DNA of 64,000 nucleotides. It comes from Thiohalocapsa sp. Lineage in GTDB: Bacteria; Pseudomonadota; Gammaproteobacteria; Chromatiales; Chromatiaceae. Shown here one piece after another: positions 27,520 through 34,915 of the stretch (its first letter is position 1; each line of letters opens with the position of its first letter). The translations under genes were made by a program, and so were the position numbers. The notes under the pieces were generated by a model. That model was given only the letters and a program-made list of their open reading frames with translations. It did not search any database and was not told where the DNA came from. The stretch is from contig JANQFX010000078.1 of NCBI GenBank assembly GCA_028277725.1, forward strand, positions 1-64,000. The letters are read 5' to 3'.

Positions 27520-28671
27520 ATGAGCAAGAGCACCGAGGTCCGCATCAACGACACGACGCTGCGAGACGGCGAACAGTCCGCCGGCGTCGCCTTCTCGGTG
27601 GACGAAAAGCTCGCCATTGCGCGCGGCCTCGCGGCCCTGGGTGTGCCGGAGTTGGAGGTCGGCATCCCGGCCATGGGTGAGGAGGAGCGCGAGGGCATCC
27701 GCGCCCTCGCCGATCTCGGCCTACCCTGCGAGTTGATGGTCTGGGGGCGCATGGCGCCGCAGGACATCGCCGCCTGCGCCGGGCTCGGCGTGCAGTGGGT
27801 CGACCTGTCCATGCCGGCCTCCGATCAACAGATCCAGCACAAGCTCGGGCGTGACCGCGACTGGGCGCTGGCCCAGGTCGCGGACCTGGTGCCGCGAGCG
27901 TTGGACCTGGGTCTGCGCGTCTGCGTCGGCGCCGAGGACGCCTCCCGCGCCGACCCGGAGTTGCTCTGGCGCCTCGCGGAAGTGGCCCAACGCGCGGGCG
28001 CCGAGCGCTTTCGCTTCGCCGACACCCTCGGCCTGCTCGATCCCTTCGGCACCCATGACCGCATCCGCGACCTGATCGCCGTCAGCGATCTGCCCATCGA
28101 GATGCACGCCCACGACGACCTCGGGCTCGCCACGGCAAATACCCTGGCCGCGGTGCGCGCCGGCGCCAGCCACGTGAACACCACGGTGCACGGCCTCGGG
28201 GAGCGCGCGGGCAACGCCGCGCTGGAGGAAGTGATCATGGGACTCAAGCTGATCGACCACCGCCACACCGGCGTCGACCTCACCCACTTCGACGAGCTCT
28301 CGCGGCTGGTGGTGCGCGCGTCCGGCAAGCCGCTCGCCTGGCACAAGAGCCTGGTGGGCGAAGGTGCCTTCACCCACGAGGCCGGCATCCACGTGGATGG
28401 CCTGCTCAAGGACCCGAACAACTATCAGGGCGTGAACCCGGCCGAGCTCGGCCGTGGCCACCGGCTCGTGCTCGGCAAGCACTCCGGGCGCCACGGCGTC
28501 TGCCGCGCCTATGCCGAGCAGCTGGCCTTCGAGCTGACGCTGGAGCAGGCAGAGCGCATCCTGCCGCTGGTGCGGCGTTTCGTCACCGGCTGCAAGCGTA
28601 CGCCGGAGGCCGCCGATCTGCGGGGCTTCCTCGCCGAGATCGGCCACCCACAGAGCGCGGCGCTGCAATAG
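27520..28671 (+). CDS. nifV: NifV homocitrate synthase
   Basis: 383-residue enzyme condensing acetyl-CoA with 2-oxoglutarate to homocitrate, the organic ligand of FeMo-co. Alpha-isopropylmalate/homocitrate synthase signatures are clear: [18 protein letters not shown] at the start, metal-binding [15 protein letters not shown] and [19 protein letters not shown] in the middle, [13 protein letters not shown] in the C-terminal half. Length fits NifV rather than LeuA. Starts at the ATG at 27520 after GGGAGCCGCGAC. Heads a likely transcript nifV-TPR-nifW-nifZ-nifM from its own sigma-54 promoter. Confidence 0.95.
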   Translation: MSKSTEVRINDTTLRDGEQSAGVAFSVDEKLAIARGLAALGVPELEVGIPAMGEEEREGIRALADLGLPCELMVWGRMAPQDIAACAGLGVQWVDLSMPASDQQIQHKLGRDRDWALAQVADLVPRALDLGLRVCVGAEDASRADPELLWRLAEVAQRAGAERFRFADTLGLLDPFGTHDRIRDLIAVSDLPIEMHAHDDLGLATANTLAAVRAGASHVNTTVHGLGERAGNAALEEVIMGLKLIDHRHTGVDLTHFDELSRLVVRASGKPLAWHKSLVGEGAFTHEAGIHVDGLLKDPNNYQGVNPAELGRGHRLVLGKHSGRHGVCRAYAEQLAFELTLEQAERILPLVRRFVTGCKRTPEAADLRGFLAEIGHPQSAALQ

Positions 28672-28681
28672 GGGCGCAGCC

Positions 28682-29224
28682 ATGGATCTGCTCGACTTCC
28701 ACGGCGAACAGATGTACTTCGACCAGCCGGTGGACCCCGAGGTCGCGGAGCTGCTCGCCCAGGCAGCGCACGAGTACGGCGATGATGACGCGGAGTCGCA
28801 CCTGCTGCGTGCCTACTTCCTCGCCCCCGAGGATCTAAGCGTGCTGGTCGCCCTCTACCGCTATTTCTACTACCGGCACCGCTACGCCGACGCGCTGATC
28901 GTCGCCGAGCGGGCCATCGCCCTGACGGCGGACCGGCTCGGCGTCGACCGGGACTGGCGCCGTCTGGACACCGAAGCCCTCGGCCACGCCGTGCTGGCCT
29001 CGATGACCCTGACCCGCTTCCTGTTGCTCGCCCTCAAGGGCGCCGGCTACCTGAAACTGCGGCTCGGAGAGATCGCGGCCGGACTGGAGTGCTTCGAGAA
29101 GGTCGACGCCCTGGACGACAGCGACCGCCTCGGCATACACGACCTGCTGACGATCGCCCGCGCCAAGCTCGCCGAGGAGCAGGTGGCGGCGCGTGACGAC
29201 AACGTCCACTTCCTGCGTCGTTGA
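28682..29224 (+). CDS. Nif-linked TPR-like helical protein
   Basis: 180 residues, soluble, almost all helical; ESHLLRAYFLAPEDLSVLVALYRYFYYRHRYADALIVAERAI and LKLRLGEIAAGLECFEKV read as tetratricopeptide-type helix pairs (A at 8, 20 and other set positions). No catalytic motif or metal ligand is seen. It lies 10 bases after nifV and 53 before nifW, so it is part of the nif transcript. Related small TPR proteins occur in proteobacterial nif clusters without assigned role. A chaperone or scaffold for nitrogenase maturation is a guess from position. Confidence 0.7.
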   Translation: MDLLDFHGEQMYFDQPVDPEVAELLAQAAHEYGDDDAESHLLRAYFLAPEDLSVLVALYRYFYYRHRYADALIVAERAIALTADRLGVDRDWRRLDTEALGHAVLASMTLTRFLLLALKGAGYLKLRLGEIAAGLECFEKVDALDDSDRLGIHDLLTIARAKLAEEQVAARDDNVHFLRR

Positions 29225-29277
29225 CGCCCACCCCGTTCCCTCAGGCCAGAACACCGCACAACATCGGAGAGCCCGCC

Positions 29278-29628
29278 ATGAGCCCAACCATCGCCCCAGC
29301 CCTGACACTGGAGGACTTCGAGCTCGACCTTGACGAGTTGTCCAGCGCCGAGGACTTCCTCGGCTACTTCGGCGTCGAGTTCGACCCGAGCGTGGTGCAT
29401 GTGAACCGGCTCCACATCCTGCAGCGCTTCCACGACTACCTCGACCAGGCCGGCACCCTGCCCGAGGAGCCCGGCCAGCGCTTCGCCCGCTATGCCGACC
29501 TGCTCCGTGAGGCCTACGGCGACTTCGTCACCTCCGATGCGCGCACCGAGAAGGTGTTCCGCGTCTTCCGCATGAACGAGCCGCGTCAGGTCAGCATCCC
29601 GCTGACGGACCTGGTCGGCGGCGCCTGA
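29278..29628 (+). CDS. nifW: NifW nitrogenase-stabilising protein
   Basis: 116 residues. NifW family features: a Leu/acid start (LEDFELDLDELSSAEDFLGYFGVEFDPSVVHVNRLHILQRFHDYL) and LREAYGDFVTSDARTEKVFRVF. NifW binds the MoFe protein and protects it from oxygen or helps its maturation. The ATG at 29278 follows GGAGAGCCCGCC; the frame opens slightly upstream without a better start. Followed 18 bases later by nifZ. Confidence 0.93.
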   Translation: MSPTIAPALTLEDFELDLDELSSAEDFLGYFGVEFDPSVVHVNRLHILQRFHDYLDQAGTLPEEPGQRFARYADLLREAYGDFVTSDARTEKVFRVFRMNEPRQVSIPLTDLVGGA

Positions 29629-29646
29629 CCGGGCCGGCCTGGAACC

Positions 29647-30141
29647 ATGCGACCCGAGTACGAATTCGGCGACGAGGTGCGCGTGCTGCGCAACGTGCGC
29701 AACGACGGCACCTTTCCCGGCGTCCCCACCGGTACGCTGTTGATCCGTCGCGGCAGCGTCGGCGTGGTGCGCGACATCGGCACCTTCCTGCAGGACCAGA
29801 TCATCTACACCGTCCACTTTCTGGATCACGACAAGATGGTCGGCTGCCGCGGGGAGGAACTGCAGCCCGCCGACGCGCCTTGGGTACCGAGCCTCTTCGA
29901 GAACCGGGACAAGGTCGCCGCCCGACTGCCGCTCGGCAGCGCGGAACGGGTGCTGGTGGAACAGGGCGAGGTCGGCGAGGTGACGCGCGTGCTGCGTGAT
30001 CTGGACACCGGCGTGCAGTACCACGTCCACTTCGACGGACGAAACCTGATCCAGGTACCCGAAAGCGCCCTGATCGCGCCCGACACCCGGGTCGCGCAGA
30101 CCGACGAGAGCCCCGAGGAAAGGGCGGAGCCAAGCCCATGA
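29647..30141 (+). CDS. nifZ: NifZ, nitrogenase P-cluster maturation
   Basis: 164 residues, consisting of two NifZ-type beta modules: EFGDEVRVLRNVRNDGTFPG...GSVGVVRDIGTFLQDQIIYTVHFL and a second copy-like part QGEVGEVTRVLRDLDTGVQYHVHFDGRNLIQVPE. NifZ assists formation of the second P-cluster of the MoFe protein. Its TGA overlaps the ATG of nifM (ATGA), indicating translational coupling. The start ATG is at 29647, 18 bases after nifW. Confidence 0.93.
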   Translation: MRPEYEFGDEVRVLRNVRNDGTFPGVPTGTLLIRRGSVGVVRDIGTFLQDQIIYTVHFLDHDKMVGCRGEELQPADAPWVPSLFENRDKVAARLPLGSAERVLVEQGEVGEVTRVLRDLDTGVQYHVHFDGRNLIQVPESALIAPDTRVAQTDESPEERAEPSP

Positions 30142-31076
30142 GCCATGCCGCCACCCTGCCCTTGCAGCCGGAGCTCGACGCTGGTGAGGACAGCCTGCGC
30201 TATCACCTGCTGCGCGCCGCGCTGGACGCCGGCAAGCCCAACCTCGGCAGCCTCGGCGCCGAGGAGTTGCAGGCCCTGGAGCCGAAGGCGCGCCGGAGCC
30301 AAGCCCTGGAATCCCTGGTGTTGAGCAGCCCCGAGGCCGCGGACACCCTGATCCCGGAATCGCGCATCGAGCAGGCCGTCGCGGAGGTGCGCGGGCGCTA
30401 CGAGAGCAACCAGGCCTTCGTCGACGACCTCGCCGGCAACGGCCTCGACGAGCCGCAGCTGCGCCGCGCGCTGCAGCGGGAGCTGATGTTCGACGGCATC
30501 ATGCAACGCGTGGCGGCGCGCCGCCCGGCGATCACCGAGGTCGACGAGCGGCTGTTCTTCGAAATGCACCGGGAGCGCTTCACACAGCCGGAGCAGCGCA
30601 CCGCCCGCCACATCCTCATCACCATCAACGACGACTACGCCGAGAACAGCCGCCAGGCAGCCCGCGCACGCATCGACAAGGTCCATGCCGAGCTCTGCGG
30701 CAGCAACAAGGGCTTCGCCGCCCTTGCCCAGCGCCACTCCGAATGCCCCACCGCCATGCAGCAGGGTCAGCTCGGACCGGTCAAGCGTGGCCAGCTCTTC
30801 CCATCCCTGGACCAGGCGCTGTTTGCGCTGCCCGCCGGCGGCATCAGCGCGCCCGTGGAGTCCGACCTCGGCTTCCACATCCTTTGGTGCGAGCGTATCC
30901 AGCCCGAGCGCGCCATCGACTTCGCCCAGGCACAAGCGCGCATTCGCCAGGCCCTAGACGAGCGCGCTGCCCGCAACTGCCAGCGGCAATGGATCGCCGA
31001 GCTGAAGGGGCGTGCAGGAGCAAACGGGGCCGATGGCGCCTGCTCGCCGACGCTGCGAACCCTCGATGGAGGCTAG
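30138..31076 (+). CDS. nifM: NifM peptidyl-prolyl isomerase
   Basis: 312-residue PpiC-type foldase that matures NifH. An N-terminal helical SurA/NifM part (residues 1-~145) is followed by the parvulin domain: RTARHILITINDDYAEN, FAALAQRHSECPTAMQQGQLGPVKRGQLFPSLDQALFALPAGGIS and SDLGFHILWCERI. No signal peptide, in keeping with a cytoplasmic chaperone. Translationally coupled to nifZ by a 4-base overlap. Last gene of the nif block; the next gene is convergent, 36 bases away. nifHDK and nifENB are not in the window. Confidence 0.93.
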   Translation: MSHAATLPLQPELDAGEDSLRYHLLRAALDAGKPNLGSLGAEELQALEPKARRSQALESLVLSSPEAADTLIPESRIEQAVAEVRGRYESNQAFVDDLAGNGLDEPQLRRALQRELMFDGIMQRVAARRPAITEVDERLFFEMHRERFTQPEQRTARHILITINDDYAENSRQAARARIDKVHAELCGSNKGFAALAQRHSECPTAMQQGQLGPVKRGQLFPSLDQALFALPAGGISAPVESDLGFHILWCERIQPERAIDFAQAQARIRQALDERAARNCQRQWIAELKGRAGANGADGACSPTLRTLDGG

Positions 31077-31112
31077 TCGACGCCCGAGCGCCCTCGCCGC
31101 GTCGTGCAAGGC

Positions 31113-32411
31113 TCAGTCGCCCCCTGCACAGGCATCGGACGACACCAGCACCCGCGCCACGCCGGGGTCGAGCCAGAACTCGAAGGGTGCGGGCAGGTGG
31201 CCCATGGGCCAGTCCGGGGATAGATCGAGCAACGGGCCCGGGGATTGGACCAGGTGCCCGAGGTCGTCGACGTAGAAGCGCTGGCGGGTCCACGGGTCTG
31301 TGTTGATGACCAGCAACGCTTGGCCGGGCGCGTTGTCGGCGAATTTGCGCAACAGGAGTATGGCCGGATCCGGGGACCCCAGGCGCTCGATGCGGCCCTC
31401 TCCGGCGAGCAGCGGCACCCGGTCCTTGATGGCGTTGACCTGGCCGATGAATCCGGTGAGGTCGATGCGCGGCTCCTCCCAGTCGTCGGGCCGGGTCTCC
31501 ACCACGTCGAGCCGTTTGCCGAAGCCGTACTCGAAGCCGATGGGGATCATGACGCCGCTCGCGAACAGCGCCGTGAACAGGTAGCGCTGGCGCATGGCGT
31601 TCACATTGCCTTGGAACTCCGCGAACAGGCGCCGGGTATCGTGGCTCTCCGGGAAACCGATGGAGGGGACGACCTGGCGCGTCAGCTCGTATTGTTCGAG
31701 CAGCCAGTCACCATGGAAGTCCCACCACTTGGCGCTGTTGAAGATGGCGTCGAAGCCGGCGCTCGCGGTCTCTCGGGTCTGTTTCGGCGTGCAGCCCAGG
31801 GTCTCGGCGACGAACACGATGTCCGGATGGGCTTCATGCACCCGGTCGATGAGCTGTCGCCAGAGTGGTGCCGGCAGTTGGTAAGCGGCATCGCAGCGGA
31901 AGCCGCGGAACCCGAGGTCGATCAGGTGCTCGACGATCTTCACCCAGTAGGCGAGCAGGCCGTCGGGCGCCTCGGACTGGCGCAGGGCCAGTTGGTGATC
32001 GAATTGCGCCAGGTCGCGCCACACCACCTTGGCCCCGTTCTCCTCGACGCAGAACGGGTGCGCGATGCGCCCACCCTGGCGCACAAACCAGTGCGGATGC
32101 GAGCGCGTCAGCGGATTGTCTTCGGCGCAGTGATTGATGACCAGATCGATCATCAAGGACAAGCCCAGCTCGTCGGCAGCGCGGGCCAGGGCGCGAACCT
32201 GGTCATCGGCGCTCGGCTTGGAATCCGGATCGATCAGGGCTGGATTCAGCGCGAAGTAGTCCGCGATGGAGTACAGGCTGCCGGACCGCCCCGGACGCTG
32301 GATCGGATTGACGAAGACCCAGTCGAAGCCCATGCCGGCGGCGCGTTCCAGATGGGGCTGCCAGCCATCGAAGGGACCCGCCAGCAGCGGGAACAGGTTG
32401 TAGAGTTTCAT
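31113..32411 (-). CDS. GH13 alpha-amylase-family glycosyl hydrolase
   Basis: 432 residues from the ATG at 32411 (an upstream GTG at 32444 would add 11). The GH13 (beta/alpha)8 barrel regions are visible: MIDLVINHCAEDN (region I with the N-H pair), GFRGFRCDAAYQLP (region II with the nucleophile Asp), DIVFVAETLGC (region III, acid/base Glu) and SIGFPESHDTRRL (region IV, transition-state Asp). No signal peptide, so cytoplasmic. The start YNLFPLLAGPFDGW...FDWVFVNPIQRPGRSGSLYSI resembles the stand-alone amylase-like enzymes linked with glycogen or maltosyl metabolism. Exact substrate unknown. Convergent with nifM. Confidence 0.85.
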   Translation of the reverse strand: MKLYNLFPLLAGPFDGWQPHLERAAGMGFDWVFVNPIQRPGRSGSLYSIADYFALNPALIDPDSKPSADDQVRALARAADELGLSLMIDLVINHCAEDNPLTRSHPHWFVRQGGRIAHPFCVEENGAKVVWRDLAQFDHQLALRQSEAPDGLLAYWVKIVEHLIDLGFRGFRCDAAYQLPAPLWRQLIDRVHEAHPDIVFVAETLGCTPKQTRETASAGFDAIFNSAKWWDFHGDWLLEQYELTRQVVPSIGFPESHDTRRLFAEFQGNVNAMRQRYLFTALFASGVMIPIGFEYGFGKRLDVVETRPDDWEEPRIDLTGFIGQVNAIKDRVPLLAGEGRIERLGSPDPAILLLRKFADNAPGQALLVINTDPWTRQRFYVDDLGHLVQSPGPLLDLSPDWPMGHLPAPFEFWLDPGVARVLVSSDACAGGD

Positions 32412-32567
32412 CGATTGCGCAGGAATCAAAGTAGACCACCCCACCCTCGTGGGCTCCCTGCTTGTGAACCGCTTGAGTAGCGGCCCCGCATGCTAGGTGG
32501 TGTGGGGACGGCGGGTTAGAGGCTCCCCTCAACCGATTGCTAGACAGTCCTTTGTTCTTCTTTCACG

Positions 32568-32656
32568 GCATGGCGTCAACCGCAGCCCGCGCCAAACTGC
32601 GGCGACGCGCGAAGCGCCTGCCGCAGTTTGACGTCGGCCTGGCGGCCTTGCTGGGC
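32568..32656 (-). other. Integron attC-like site 3 (downstream of DUF2283)
   Basis: 89 bases, read on the minus strand from GCCCAGC (32656-32650) to GCCATGC (32574-32568). Inside is the long stem CAAACTGCGGC ... GCCGCAGTTTG. By hand it matches the site at 33623-33711 at 76 of 89 positions without a gap, and both lie just after the stop of a minus-strand gene. The end cores are degenerate (GCCCAGC for GCCCAAC; GCCATGC for GTTATGC), so it may be worn. Confidence 0.65.
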
Positions 32657-32666
32657 GATCAATGTT

Positions 32667-32855
32667 TCAGGCCGCCTTGGCTGCACTTTCGACATCAGAT
32701 CGCTTGCTCACACCCAAAACCTCGATGCCGATTAGGTGGCCTTCGGCGTCGTAATCTCCGTTAATGCCCGGTTCAATCTCCCGGGTGGCAGCGATCTCGC
32801 CGTCGGCGATCTCGAAGTAAGCGGCATCGGCGATGGGGTCAAACTCTAGCTTCAT
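32667..32855 (-). CDS. DUF2283 small protein (probable antitoxin-like partner)
   Basis: 62 residues: MKLEFDPIADAAYFEIADGE, NGDYDAEGHLIGIEVLGVS, the DUF2283 pattern (YDPxADxLYIxL ... DxxGxLxGIEIL). It begins 12 bases after the DUF4258 gene, so the two are cotranscribed. DUF4258/DUF2283 pairs are common in mobile DNA and look like toxin-antitoxin modules, but I know of no firm mechanism. Lies in the attC-flanked region, ends 11 bases before an attC-like site. Confidence 0.8.
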   Translation of the reverse strand: MKLEFDPIADAAYFEIADGEIAATREIEPGINGDYDAEGHLIGIEVLGVSKRSDVESAAKAA

Positions 32856-32867
32856 GGGCGGATTCTC

Positions 32868-33101
32868 TTAGCCTTCGAAAAACGCGGTGATAACTCGGGG
32901 CGGATCAACCGAGTCATTCACCACAACCCTGAGTGTTCGAAATCCGCGCTGCGGGACATCGTAGCGCAGATGAGTTGCATCTGGATCAAGAAGATCCGGA
33001 AATGTTTCCCGCGGACTTTGTAGCGCTTCCGAGATCAATTGAAGATCAATGCCGCGTCGAGCGCAACGTTTCCGAGCATGTTCGGTGAAAGTGAATTTCA
33101 C
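32868..33101 (-). CDS. DUF4258 small protein (probable toxin-like partner)
   Basis: 77 residues: FTFTEHARKRCARRGIDLQLISEAL, then LRYDVPQRGFRTLRVVVNDSVDPPRVITAFF. The HARxRxxxRxI start and the two-strand end with a late VITAF are the DUF4258 pattern, related in fold to the RelE-like BrnT toxins. Paired with DUF2283 directly downstream. Promoter would lie in the upstream attC-like region, as usual for integron cassette genes. Toxicity is inference. Confidence 0.8.
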   Translation of the reverse strand: MKFTFTEHARKRCARRGIDLQLISEALQSPRETFPDLLDPDATHLRYDVPQRGFRTLRVVVNDSVDPPRVITAFFEG

Positions 33102-33126
33102 AACGGATCCCGACGATCATCGCTAC

Positions 33127-33246
33127 GCCCAACGCCCAGCTCACCTGCACATAGTGCGGAGAGCGTTCTTGTGTGAAAATGGAGCGCAGCGACTGACACA
33201 AAAACGAACGTAGCAGTCTGTGTCAGCGTGCAGCTGTTTGTTATCC
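33127..33246 (-). other. Integron attC-like site 2 (downstream of NTF2-like gene)
   Basis: 120 bases read on the minus strand from GGATAAC (33246-33240), whose TAA is the stop of the upstream gene, to GTTGGGC (33133-33127). Near the ends CAGCTGCAC... and ...GTGCAGGTGAGCTG can pair, as the inner boxes of an attC site do, and TGACACA/TGTGTCA gives a central stem. Both end cores fit RYYYAAC and GTTRRRY. It is not a close copy of sites 1 and 3, as is normal for cassettes of different origin. Confidence 0.65.
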
Positions 33247-33603
33247 GATGACACTTGAATGCCCCGCAACAACCTGCCATTTACCCGAGGCATTTGACCA
33301 AAAACGAGTAAAGCGGAAGTTACCATTAGCTGGCTGCCCATTATAGGACCCTTGAATTTCTGCTCTAACTGACACTACAGCAGCATTTTCTTGAATCAGT
33401 ATTTTTGAATCTGACAAGTCGAGAGACCTAATCACAAGAGCTTGACTCGAATGCGCACCGAGATCATCCTTTTTCGATACCAACACGCCTAGATGATTCG
33501 TGAATAACAATTCTGGCGAAATCAATTCGTCTAATTCGGAAATGTTTGAATTGAGCATTGCCAGCCTTAGCCTTTCCTCTAATTCAATGATCTCTTTCTT
33601 CAT
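33241..33603 (-). CDS. SnoaL/DUF4440-like (NTF2 fold) protein
   Basis: 120 residues with the NTF2-like pattern of DUF4440: MKKEIIELEERLRLAMLNSNISELDELISPELLFTNHLG, a middle strand VVSVRAEIQGSYNG and the closing NFRFTRFWSNASGKWQVVAGHSS. These are small-ligand-binding or isomerase-like proteins of unknown role. The bases are visibly poorer in GC than the flanks (many Asn, Ile, Lys codons ending in A/T), a sign of foreign origin. Flanked by attC-like sites 1 and 2, thus a likely single-gene integron cassette. Confidence 0.8.
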   Translation of the reverse strand: MKKEIIELEERLRLAMLNSNISELDELISPELLFTNHLGVLVSKKDDLGAHSSQALVIRSLDLSDSKILIQENAAVVSVRAEIQGSYNGQPANGNFRFTRFWSNASGKWQVVAGHSSVIG

Positions 33604-33622
33604 ATTCTAGTTCTTTCCTCAT

Positions 33623-33711
33623 GCATAACGTAAACCGCAGCTCGCGCCAAACTGCGGCCACGCGACAAGCGCCCGCCGCAGTTTGGCGTCGGGCTCGCGG
33701 ACTTGTTGGGC
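33623..33711 (-). other. Integron attC-like site 1
   Basis: 89 bases, read on the minus strand from GCCCAAC (33711-33705) to GTTATGC (33629-33623). Both end cores fit the attC consensus (RYYYAAC and GTTRRRY-like) and the stem CCAAACTGCGGC ... GCCGCAGTTTGG is complete. 85% like site 3 and the same length. It lies just before the start of the NTF2-like gene and about 70 bases after the stop of the DUF4760-like gene. Confidence 0.75.
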
Positions 33712-33774
33712 CATTTTGTTCATTTTCAGTCACATTAATTGAGCCTGGCCCCATTTGCCGGCCCCATTTGCCTT

Positions 33775-33781
33775 GTTGGGC
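33775..33781 (-). other. Extra attC core (R'') at the stop of the DUF4760-like gene
   Basis: On the minus strand GCCCAAC immediately follows the TAG of the upstream gene (overlapping it by the G), exactly where an attC site should begin, and is followed by AAG as in site 1. Between here and site 1 (33712-33774) lies a 63-base insert with two copies of GGCAAATGGGGCC. It suggests that the original site was split or that a tiny cassette was inserted. Confidence 0.5.
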
Positions 33782-34347
33782 TAATGGTTCACACGAACCT
33801 CTTGAAGCCCAATAAACGCGTGCGTTTGTTGCATTTCGTCTTCTACGAACTTGCGTAAATCTTCGTCGCCTCGACTCGTGGCAGGGCAGCCTTTCTTTTT
33901 GGAAATCAAAATCATTTCTTTGTATAGGTTCTCGAAGTTCACATAAAGCTGATCATCATGGTAATGCTTACGATCTTGCGTAATTCCTTCAGCAAACATA
34001 ATGTAATAATGCTCGATGTACCAAGATTGAGACTCCCACATTACTGCAGGTGAAACTGCACCGATTTTTAGGTATACACCTAGTTCCTCCATATACTCAG
34101 CAATGTATGCAGCAACCCCTTCAAAGGAAAAACTATTGCTCGCGTAGTCAGTGCACACCTTTAACCGAGCAAGATGCATGGACTCTTCTGACCATCGTTG
34201 GTGAATGACTGTTAGAGTCTCAACGATATTGCCTGCCGTTTGTATCCGCACTTGGAGATATATCAAGACGAGCGTGACAGCAACGGCGACTGCCTGGATC
34301 ATTGTCCAAAACCAGGCTTCGGTGAATAAGTTCTGTATTGCAGTCAT
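33781..34347 (-). CDS. DUF4760-like membrane protein in a putative cassette
   Basis: 188 residues. One N-terminal membrane helix (MIQAVAVAVTLVLIYLQVRI) is followed by a helical cytoplasmic part with QTAGNIVETLTVIHQRWSEESMHLARLKV and an aromatic-rich middle, the general look of DUF4760 proteins. No catalytic motif recognised. It is AT-richer than the surrounding genome and ends at an attC core, so it probably arrived as an integron cassette. No attC-like site was recognised upstream of its start (34348-34499). Confidence 0.65.
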   Translation of the reverse strand: MTAIQNLFTEAWFWTMIQAVAVAVTLVLIYLQVRIQTAGNIVETLTVIHQRWSEESMHLARLKVCTDYASNSFSFEGVAAYIAEYMEELGVYLKIGAVSPAVMWESQSWYIEHYYIMFAEGITQDRKHYHDDQLYVNFENLYKEMILISKKKGCPATSRGDEDLRKFVEDEMQQTHAFIGLQEVRVNH

Positions 34348-34468
34348 TGGCTGATAATACTAAGCAAAGTTATAATGACAAAATCCCGAGAGTGTGTAGA
34401 CCAACCATTGCTTATCAAGGCCCACCACCCTGATCAGTCGATAATTCCCGACTTTTCGGGCAAGTTCG

Positions 34469-34496
34469 GCTGAGGCGATTCGCGCGATGCCTCAGC
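34469..34496 (-). terminator. Hairpin after the SxtJ gene
   Basis: GCTGAGGC (34469-34476) and GCCTCAGC (34489-34496) form a perfect 8-base stem directly after the SxtJ stop codon, followed on the minus strand by a second small stem CCCGAaaagTCGGG. There is no clear T run, so termination is probable rather than sure. Confidence 0.5.
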
Positions 34497-34499
34497 TCG

Positions 34500-34904
34500 T
34501 TAGAAGGGCTTTTCCAGGTTCTTGGTCACGGGTTGCCGGCTCGGTGTCCGGTAGCTCGGTAAGGATGTGTCGAGCCGCCTTTCCATCGGATCGTGAAACA
34601 GCCGCATCACCAGCCCCATCGGCATCACGATGACATAGAACACCAAGCCCAGTAGGATATGCGTATTGATCCATCCCACGACCAGGCCGATTCGTTCCCA
34701 GACGCGAAAGACGGGCAGGAGCACCAGAGGGTAGATCAGCGCCGCGGCGGCGAAGACTGCAGCGGCGATCCACGGCCAGAGCGGCCAATTCAGATCCCAA
34801 ATCCACGGGATGAGTAGACCGAAGAACAGGATCAGCGCGACGGCCATGATCAGGCCGAAGTGACGCAACTCCTGGCGTGTAACAGGTTGCCCAACGGGAT
34901 GCAT
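34500..34904 (-). CDS. SxtJ-family membrane protein
   Basis: 134 residues with three hydrophobic helices (about 18-36, 43-64, 76-100) and the SxtJ pattern: a start RQELRHFGLIMA and a middle VFRVWERIGLVVGWINTHILLGLVFYVIVMPMGLVMRLF followed by DPMERRLDTSLPSYR. SxtJ proteins always go with carbamoyltransferases of the SxtI type, as here, where the partner ends 11 bases upstream. Their biochemical role is not known. The two genes form a small operon on the minus strand; the downstream neighbour is the attC-bearing region. Confidence 0.85.
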   Translation of the reverse strand: MHPVGQPVTRQELRHFGLIMAVALILFFGLLIPWIWDLNWPLWPWIAAAVFAAAALIYPLVLLPVFRVWERIGLVVGWINTHILLGLVFYVIVMPMGLVMRLFHDPMERRLDTSLPSYRTPSRQPVTKNLEKPF

Positions 34905-34915
34905 GACGACGTACC

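Noticed and set aside
33735..33774. Two copies of a CCCCATTTGCC unit as a CRISPR-like repeat
   Set aside because: Only two copies, back to back, without spacers of regular size, inside an attC-flanked gap.
34469..34496. Hairpin after SxtJ as a further attC site
   Set aside because: It begins after a stop with TTCTAAC, but I find no matching GTTRRRY core at the other end at a sensible distance; read as a terminator.
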